A stretch of 64,000 nucleotides of DNA. It comes from Theristus sp. LFF4_11. Lineage: Eukaryota; Nematoda; Chromadorea; Monhysterida; Xyalidae. The number at the start of each line of letters is the position of its first letter. Within the stretch, counting starts at the first letter, position 1. The position numbers and the translations under genes are program-made. The notes under the pieces were generated by a model. The model was not told where the DNA came from. It did no database searches and worked only from the letters and a program-made list of their open reading frames with translations. Of this stretch, positions 57,801-64,000 are shown one piece after another. The stretch spans positions 30,206 to 94,205 of the forward strand of contig JASANC010003824.1 of assembly GCA_030248135.1 (NCBI GenBank), in the 5' to 3' direction.

Positions 57801-60800
57801 AAGAAACGATGAAAAAATGCGCTTGAACTCTTCAGGGTTGGAGAAGAGGCGGAACGTGCGGGCGTCGCCGGTGTAACGAAGGCGACGGAACAATGGGATG
57901 TCAGTGGTCGGTCAAAAAAAAAGAGACCACAAAAGCACGATTGTTTTGGCTTTGTTGAAACACGAAAAACAGTCAGTGTGACTTGCTGAAAAACTTGCTG
58001 ACTCAGTGGGATCTTACACTTTCTCGATGAAACCCTTTCAATCAAGATGGTAGCTCGACGAAAAAACATGGTCAAACTTTTGAAAAAATGGTTGCCGTTG
58101 ACTTTCAGGCTTTTCACCGCCCGACGGTCGCTTGACCGGAGCGTCACTGGCTTGCCAGCAGCTGCGGGCGATGCTCGTGAAACGCGGCTGGCATTGGTCA
58201 GCGTCAAAATACAGGGGCGGCCAAAACGTTGGAAACCCCATGCGGATGCGCGTTTTTGTATGGTGGTACATTGTATATGCGTGCTTTTATTGTGCGTCTC
58301 TCCCCAACACATGCTAGCTTTGTTTTTATAAACACAACAGTTGCTTGTTCCAAAAACCAAAACTATTTGCTATGTGCACAGCAATAACGCAAAAATGCGC
58401 GATATGCAGCGCACGCAGGGGTTTCTAAACTTTTTGGCCGTTACTGTATAGTCCGAGTCTCAAAACCATGCACTTTCGTTTTAGCACAGTATTGTTGCGC
58501 AGTCAGAAAAAACAAACAAGCACGCGTCCCGGCACAGATATGACATTAGACCAGCGCGCGTGTCAGCGAATTGTCTTTTTTCTTTTAATTCTGCGACTGA
58601 AAGCGTTTGCCGACGTCAAAAGGAACTCAGTTTCATATGCTTGATGCTGCAATTCCAAGTGTCTCCAGTGACTCAACCGTATCTCAGGGACACGTGTCAC
58701 TTCAATTGCTGCGTCACGCATTGTATCATAATTGTTTACATTTCTATGCGCGCATTGCGTCGCAGAATCAGAACTAGTGCGTGCGTGCCCTGTATGTCTG
58801 TACAACGATCACTTTGTTATAACCGAGTACAGTCGAACTGTAAATTGTAACTAAACTCTGAACTAAACTGATTGATTGGTGATAACTTGATGCATGCTTT
58901 CTATGCAAACCATCCCACTGACTTTTTACTAGCACTTTGCCGGCGAGTCGACTGATTGAATTCGACACTGCTATGTTTTCCATTAAAAAAAAACGTTCGT
59001 GTGTGCGTTCCTTTGCGCAGGCTGCGCGTCAGCACGTTCGCCGTCGTCATGCTGTTCGCCATGCTCGCCGGCGTCTACGCGTGTTTCGCGTGGTATCGCA
59101 ATGTGGGAAGTGAGAAAAAGACGATCACGAAGGAAATCGAGGTCGACCCGAGACTGACGTTGCACTTCGACGCGTACCGACAGTTGTACGCTAGGCAGAC
59201 GGTCAGAGCGTTCGTGTCGCCCGACCGTCCGCCGCTGACGCGACTGGCTGACATGTGAGTGCAACTGGACACGGCGGCGAGCGGTTTCGTTTGAGACAAG
59301 CAGCAATGCTTAGGCTTAGGCTTAGGCTTAGGCTTACGCTTAGGCTTAGGCTTAGGCTTAGGCTTAGGCTTAGGCTTAGGCTTAGGCTTAGGCTTAGGCT
59401 TAGGCTTAGGCTTAGGCTTAGGCTTAGGCTTAGGCTTAGGCTTAGGCTTAGGCTTAGGCTTAGGCTTAGGCTTTTGCTTAGGCTTAGGCTTAGGCTTAGG
59501 CTTTGGCTTAGTCTTAGTCTTAGGCTTAGCCTCAGGCTTAGGCTTATGCTCAGGCTTAGGCTTAGGCTCAGGCTTAGGCTTAAGCTTAGGCTTATGCTTA
59601 TGCTTAAGCTGAGGCTTAGGCTTAGACTTAGGCTTAGGCTTAGGCTTAGGCTTAGGCTTTTGCTTAGGCTTAGGCTTAGGCTTATGCTTAGGCTTAGGTT
59701 TAGGCGTAGGCTTAGGTTTAGGCTTACGCTTAGGCTTAGGCTTAGGCGTAGGCTTAGGTTTAGGCTTAGGCATAGGCTTAGGCTTAGGCTTAGGCTTTGA
59801 CTTAGGCTTAGGCTTAGGCTTACGCTTAGGCTTAGGCTTAGGCTTAGGCTTAGGTTTAGGCTTAGGCTTAGGCTTAGGCTTAGGTTTAGGTTTAGGTTTA
59901 GGCTTAGGCTTATTCTTAGACTTAGGCTTAGGCTTAGGCTTAGGCTTACGCTTTTGCTTAGGCTTAGGCTTAGGCTTATGCTTAGGCTTAGGCTTAGTCT
60001 TAGTCTTAGGCTTAGCCTTAGGCTTAGGCTTATGCTCAGGCTTAGGCTTAGGCTCAGTCTTAGGCTTAAGCTTAGGCTTTTGCTTATGCTTAAGCTGAGG
60101 CTTAGGCTTAGACTTAGGCTTATGCTTATGCTTATGCTTAGTTTTGGGCTTAGGCTTAGGCTTAGGCTTAGGCTTAGGCTTAGGCTTAGGCTTAGGCTTA
60201 GGCTTAGGCTTAGGCTTAGGCTTAGGCTTAGGTTTAGGCTTAGGCTTAGGCTTAGGCTTAGGATTAGGCTTAGCCTTAGACTTAGGCTCAGGCTTATTCT
60301 TAGACTTAGGCTTAGGCTTAGGCTTAGGCTTAGTCTTAGGCTTAGGCTTAGGCTTATGCTTAGGCTTATGCTTAGGCTTAGGCTTAGGCTTAGGCTTAGG
60401 CTTAGGCTTAGGCTTAGGCTTAGGCTTAGGCTTAGGCTTAGGCTTAGGCTTAGGCTTAGGCTTAGGCTTAGGCTTAGGCTTAGGCTTAGGCTTAGGCTTA
60501 GGCTTAGGCTTAGGTTTAGGTTTAGGCTTAGGCTTATTCTTAGACTTAAGCTTGGGCTTAGGCTTAGGCTTAGGCTTATGCTCAGGCTTATGCTTATGCT
60601 TAGGCTTAAGCTTAGGCTTAGGTTTAGGTTCAGTCTTAGGCTTAGGCTTAGGCTTAGGCTCAAGCTTAGGCTTAGGCTTAGGCTTAGGCTTAGGCTTAGG
60701 CTTAGGCTTAGGCTTAGGCTTAGGCTAAGCCTTACGTTTAGGCTTAGGCTTAGGCTTAAGCTTATCTGGCTCATTTTTTATCAAGTGAATTCACGTCAAA

Positions 60801-60864
60801 GGCGCCGGCCACCGCCACTTTCGGGCCTTACAAGAACTATGAGAAATACAGGGACGATCTGAAC
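48812..60864 (+). CDS. ABCA-family lipid transporter, first half (3' part not found in window)
   Basis: ABCA proteins are full-length ABC transporters that move lipids across membranes. Exons with matching phase: 48812-48961, 49480-49684, 50884-50988, 51265-51445, 51651-51829, 52214-52369, 53090-53193, 53475-53604, 53894-54007, 54316-54483, 54867-55048, 55385-55477, 55688-55826, 56000-56154, 56382-56531, 56659-56747, 56923-57044, 57376-57547, 57640-57738, 57836-57903, 58109-58196, 59021-59254 and 60786-about 60864. TM1 is in exon 1. TMD1 helices include [19 protein letters not shown] and [22 protein letters not shown]1 has Walker [12 protein letters not shown]-loop FCPQYS, signature [10 protein letters not shown], Walker [11 protein letters not shown] and H-loop [13 protein letters not shown]7 is [20 protein letters not shown]. 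An interstitial TTAGGC array fills the last intron. TMD2 and NBD2 are not seen up to 64000. Confidence 0.93.
49020..49134. mobile_element. Palindromic MITE, family 1 (shortened)
   Basis: GTCTAACTCGAAAGCAAATCC with AACTAGCTGCTGATCACGCG faces AACTAGCTAGTTGGATATGT and TATGGAGTTG. The core lacks the CTCCGCCCCC segment. It lies in ABCA intron 1. Confidence 0.65.
49737..50745 (+). repeat. Minisatellite, 16-17 bp units CACGGTCGTTC(A/T/G)CG(G)CC
   Basis: About 60 head-to-tail units of GTCGTTCACGGCCCACG and close variants (TTACGGTC, CGCGCCCACG) fill ABCA intron 2. Blocks such as 'cggcttacagtcattcacggcccac' recur, indicating higher-order duplications. Units not divisible by three keep several frames open for over 300 codons, which creates spurious long open frames. 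Confidence 0.93.
52689..52921. mobile_element. MITE with AAACGTGTCC...TGACGTCA ends, copy 2
   Basis: It is nearly identical to 216-458 over the whole element, including TCAAACGTGTCC-CGACTAAAATGACGTCA at the left and AACGTCATTTCAGTGGGACAG at the right. It lies in ABCA intron 6. Confidence 0.8.
53269..53353. mobile_element. Short palindromic element (GGCATTCA ends), copy 2
   Basis: GCGGCATTCAAGATGCAGTA with TTTAGTGAC is answered by GTCACTAAATACTGCTTCAT and GAATGCCCC. The arms are about 27 bp with one indel. It lies in ABCA intron 7. Confidence 0.7.
54550..54770 (-). mobile_element. tRNA-derived SINE-like sequence
   Basis: Read on the minus strand, 54765-54690 has a box A-like TGTAGCGCAGG and a box B-like AGTTCGAACCCC at tRNA spacing. 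The T-stem and anticodon stem do not pair fully, so it is not a functional tRNA. The flanking 54560-54660 has a self-complementary GGGCAATAATACTGCCC. It lies in ABCA intron 10. Confidence 0.5.
55240..55295 (+). repeat. Short tandem repeat TTTAGTTTAGTTGC
   Basis: Three imperfect units of about 20 bases (gctttagtttagtttagtt) occur in an ABCA intron. Confidence 0.8.
57217..57344. mobile_element. Palindromic MITE, family 1
   Basis: TCTCAAAACCATATCCAACG at 57214 pairs with CGAGTTGGATATCGAGTTCG. The inner arms are GATGCATGCATGACTTGC and GACTGCATGCATGCACG, with GGGGCGGAGTTTGGTTTG. It lies in ABCA intron 18. Confidence 0.8.
58210..58448. mobile_element. Tc1/mariner-type MITE (CAGGGGCGGCCAAAA ends)
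   Basis: TA-CAGGGGCGGCCAAAACGTTGG with AAACCCC faces GGGGTTTCTAAACTTTTTGG and CCGTTACTG-TA. It is 235 bases with no coding capacity. It starts 14 bases after the end of exon 58109-58196, within the intron. Confidence 0.75.
58588..58775. repeat. Dispersed repeat 'GCGACTGAA', copy 3
   Basis: It begins ctgcgactgaaagcgtttgccgacg and ends ctatgcgcgcattgcgtc. It is about 65-70% similar by eye to 35988-36165. Confidence 0.6.
58828..58975. mobile_element. Decayed family 1 MITE
   Basis: The left arm ACAGTCGAACTGTAAATTGT, with ACTGATTGATTGGTGATAAC and GATGCATGCTTTCTATGCA, is recognisable. The right arm survives only as CGAGTCGACTGATTGAATTCG. Confidence 0.5.
59308..60766 (+). repeat. Interstitial telomeric array (TTAGGC)n
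   Basis: About 240 hexamers of TTAGGC, the nematode telomere repeat, read 5'-3' on the + strand. There are long perfect runs (for example 59350-59475 and 60360-60510) and degenerate stretches with TTATGC, TTTTGC, TCAGGC, TTAGTC and TTACGC. A degenerate block at about 59470-59640 recurs at about 59950-60130. The array sits in the intron between exons 59021-59254 and 60786-60864 of the ABCA gene. Confidence 0.97.
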
Positions 60865-60936
60865 GTTACAGAGCAGAAATCTGAAAATCATGAGCCAGAT
60901 GAAAAAAAAACTGACCTAAACTGGCATATGCGATGA

Positions 60937-63900
60937 CGCATGCACGCGCGTTCCATTGGGGGTCGGGTGGGACAAACAAACATGCACGTGCATAAACCGG
61001 AGAAGTTTTTCTTGTCTGAAATAAATAATGCAAAGCCGTCAAAGCGGATGTATGATACAAAAAGCCGGGTCCACCAAACGACAACTTCCAAGAGGGTACA
61101 AATATTTAGGCACACTGGAACGGCTCATGGCCATGCGCGTGCATCTTCATTGGAAAACGAGAGATGTTACGTGCATGTTCAGAATTGTCGAGGCGGTTTT
61201 TCACCCGGCCACACACACATATACACCAGCGAAAAAAGGCAGACAAGTCGCAGAATAAATATCAAATGAATCTTTGATGCGCGTCCGGAAACCACGAAAT
61301 ATAGAAGAATATGTAAGAGAAACTGGAACTGGGCCTGGCCCGTTCATGTAAATGCAGATGCAGTTCTGCCACCGGATTTCAACGTTTCGTGACCATATAT
61401 CTGTCCGAAAAGTCAAATGTCAGAGAACGCTTTCTGTAGACAAACTTTTCGGAAAGTGAATCGTGGAGGCGACGGCGGAAGCCAACAATTGAATGCAGAT
61501 TGGCGGCGACACGGGTGTCTATTGCGTTTTGTGTGTCGCGTGTTTGCCACGCCACGCGAGCGCTTTTGGAAGCCACGAAAGTTGTCCGTGGATTGCCCGC
61601 TCTCTCCGCATGTGTCAATAACAAATAAACAAATAACATGGTCATTTGCATAAAGGAGAGACGGGATGTTGCGATTGTTGACAAATTTGACACCGATTTT
61701 AGGAACCTTTAAAAGAAAGCGAACACGTTACAGATCTGTAACAATGCAAATGCACGGAAATAAACGCAATCTGCAATTTTTGGAGTTTTGCAACGCGGTG
61801 CATTTGAGCTGTTACCGATTTGAATTTGAATCACTGACCTTGCTTGCAATAGCTCACTGACAATTGCTGAGAAAGTCGACAATTCACACGCTAGGAAAAA
61901 AGTTTCTAGGAAAAAATGTCCCGTGTCGTGTCCTGCCCAGGAAAAATTGCCCAGAATACCGAGTAACTAACCAGTGATTGTTCTGGTAACGCTTTTCAAT
62001 CGATTTTAGCAATTGTTTTTATTCTCGGTACACGCGGAGAACACGGAATGCGAGTTGAAACTTATCTTTTAGCGTGCAGACAACAATGGCAACAATTTCG
62101 ACAAGCTTTTTCCCGCGTACATACACAAATCAGAAAAGTTTCAGATACAAGCAAAACTGGATTGCACTGGATAAATACATTCTTTGACGTGTACACGATA
62201 AACGGAACAAAGCGTCCAATATAAACCCATGGAACTTTGCAACTAAATTTATATCTCTCTAACAGAGTGGCACAACAATGAAATCTATCAAAATCTGCCT
62301 GAAAAAAACAATTTCTTGACCTCAAAACTAGCTTTGCTACACGGACACGACACGACAAGCGGTATTGTATGCGTTCAACAAATGGAAATGAACTGTTTTT
62401 ATGGATAGTCTGCTGATTGGTTGCATTTTGTTGTTCCGACGCGCTGATTGAACGGACCAACATGACAGCGACCAATCATGGTGCCAGAGACCGGAAGTCA
62501 AAAGATGGTTACAATTTTGTTGCGTGCTTGGAAGCTGAATGAATGAAAAAGCACTTGTGGAATTCTGAACTAAAAACAATTGCAAAAACGGGAATTGCGA
62601 CATGCCGTGCGAAACGCTAGTTTGCATATCCAATGTAGCGTTTTTTTTTCAGAGATTGGCATCAACGGAGAGTAACACTGTCACGAACAAATGTCAACCC
62701 GAAAAATATGGTTTTTGTTTGTTTCAAACTTTGAAAGTTACATGCTGTCCATAAAATCAATCGATAGCGATGGAAAGAAGCGCCGAACCAGGCAAATTAG
62801 TGACGAACACATTTATTTTAATTTGCTAAAACCGAGCGACATTTGGTTGCCATTGCCAATGTGAGTTTGAACGACAATGCTTAGAGCCAGATGCCAAACC
62901 ATTGTCGATGTCTGATCGTTTGAAGTTCTGTGATTGTTCTAATGTTTGAAACAAAGTTCTTTATTTGAAAAAACGCCGCAGCACATTTCAGTTGATCTTG
63001 CCGCGATACACCCGCGTCGTTCTAATGTTCGTCAAGAAACGACTTCCGATGGTCGTTCTCTACCCTGTCGAGTAATCTTGTGACAATTTTCTGACATTTT
63101 CATGACACTTAGCACGAACTGAAAAGAACCTTATAACAACGAAGAAACTGCTACATCTTCAAACGAAAGAAAAGTTCAGCAGAAAAAAACGCCGAAAAAA
63201 GCACGACATAAACAACATCGAAACGAGAGGTAACGATATATCCAGAAAACATTGCACGCCACGCAAAACAATTCAAACTGACGTGTTCACAGCGCTCATT
63301 TTCTGCGGTTACAAAGGCGCCAATAAAATTAATGATATGGTGCGTGCGTATGTGAAATATATAACACTATACCGCAACTGCGTCTATATGATGAGCATAA
63401 ATAAAAACATTGATTTACGATCACGTTACCAAACGATGCCACCACCCCGCGTTTTATTGTGTTTCGGCTTTTGTTTGTGGGTGGGCGCGTCGGGTCGGGT
63501 GTGGGTTCCCTTTTGCCTTTTGAAGTTCCCATATATCCTTATTCAAAGTTTTTGGCTGCAGTTTGGTCTTTTTGGTGTAATGGGCTAATTCACTGCTTCC
63601 GGTTTCTGTATAGGTCTACGCGCGGTTTTCCTCGTCAATGCGACGGACATCAGGCTGAAAAGCCTGGGCAGTATTATTCACCCACAGAAAGGAACTTGCT
63701 GATCAAAAACACCACCCATCAGTGAAGCTAGAAAGGTGACCCCCTGAAGTCCCGGTAATTATTCGGGGTAAGCCAGTGTCGGGCAGTCCCCTCCGTGGCC
63801 TAGTGGTAGCGCGTTAGACTCGTTTGTGCGTTCGGGGGATCGAGCCCCGCCGAGGGGTGTATAGGCGCTTAATGACAGTAAAATTCGATGGGCACCCTAC

Positions 63901-64000
63901 TCGACGGCGTTCTGCACGCTTTTCTTGGTTAGCCCTGGCTGAAAAACATCGCCTAAAATCTCCAACAACATAGAGCCCATTCGGGCTCGGTACCCACCAT
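60937..64000. other. Right end: no confirmed gene
   Basis: I looked for ABCA TMD2/NBD2 motifs (second Walker A, LSGGxKRK, Walker B) and saw none. Exon-like pieces at 62745-62862 (SDEHIYFNLLKPSDIWLPLP before a GTGAGT donor) and 62991-63075 (LILPRYTRVVLMFVKKRLP, then MVVLYPVE and stop) do not join in phase. They may belong to another gene or be chance. The remainder shows only short open frames, a GCTGATTGG/CCAATCA pair at 62412/62471, and the tRNA-like sequence at 63788. Confidence 0.4.
63785..63858 (+). mobile_element. tRNA-like sequence, probably a SINE head or tRNA pseudogene
   Basis: The stretch has box A TGGCCTAGTGGTAGCGCG and box B-like GGGGATCGAGCCCC at normal spacing. The T-stem is strong (CGGGG/CCCCG), and the acceptor-like ends CCCCTCC and GAGGGG pair. 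The anticodon arm does not fold well and the T-loop starts GATCGA instead of TTCGA. The downstream sequence (tgtataggcgcttaatgacag...) may be the SINE body. Confidence 0.5.

Noticed and set aside
58197..58235. MITE insertion disrupting the ABCA exon at 58109
   Set aside because: The exon ends earlier at a GT donor (58197) in the phase required by the next exon (TG|G), so the MITE is intronic.
59203..60862. Open frames of 181-523 codons across the TTAGGC array (Leu/Ser, Leu/Arg, Lys/Pro or Leu/Gly repeats)
   Set aside because: A hexamer array without stop codons opens several frames on both strands. The array lies between two in-phase ABCA exons.

Overview
The window is nuclear DNA from a nematode. 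The strongest pointer is a 1.46-kb array of TTAGGC, the nematode telomere repeat, lying inside an intron at about 59.3-60.8 kb. Genes are split into many short exons with ttttcag-type acceptors, several start codons sit directly after an acceptor-like site (compatible with spliced-leader trans-splicing), and introns are full of small DNA transposons. I assembled gene models by hand from reading frames, splice-site phase and remembered family features. No alignment or expression data were used, so exon edges can be off by a few bases.

Layout, left to right (+ strand unless stated): the 3' part of a Pur-alpha/beta gene with a pair of mutually exclusive exons (0.5-2.9 kb); an AT-rich gene-poor stretch (3-5.5 kb); an unrecognised four-exon gene (5.6-7.8 kb); a minus-strand gene for a coiled-coil protein of about 328 residues (10.1-8.1 kb); a 3.5-kb repeat field of G-runs and A/T tracts built as a large inverted repeat (10.4-13.9 kb); the complete mitochondrial processing peptidase beta gene (14.2-26.8 kb, 12 exons), whose 6.7-kb ninth intron contains an intact single-exon peptide-type GPCR (24.0-25.8 kb); two tandem HMG-box mitochondrial-transcription-factor-like genes (27.2-29.3 and 29.7-30.6 kb); an ER-type FKBP prolyl isomerase ending in KSEL (31.0-33.2 kb); a complete VPS8-like CORVET subunit gene of about 34 exons (33.6-47.8 kb); and the first half of an ABCA-type lipid transporter (48.8-60.9 kb: TMD1, NBD1, start of the second half). 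I do not see the second half of that transporter in the remaining 3 kb, which holds a tRNA-like/SINE-like sequence near the right edge.

The genes are housekeeping genes (mitochondrial import and transcription, endosomal tethering, ER folding, lipid transport) plus one neuropeptide-type receptor. I see no operon-like functional grouping beyond the tandem HMG genes. Mobile DNA includes a miniature LTR element with identical 141-bp LTRs and a GTAG target duplication, two mariner-like elements with roughly 200-bp terminal inverted repeats and a transposase N-terminus remnant, at least a dozen copies of one palindromic MITE family, and several smaller families. The most distinctive pattern is the motif CCAATCAGC/GCTGATTGG. 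The 7-base core CCAATCA/TGATTGG occurs about 60 times by eye against about 8 expected by chance, largely in introns and often as tight inverted pairs able to fold into hairpins.
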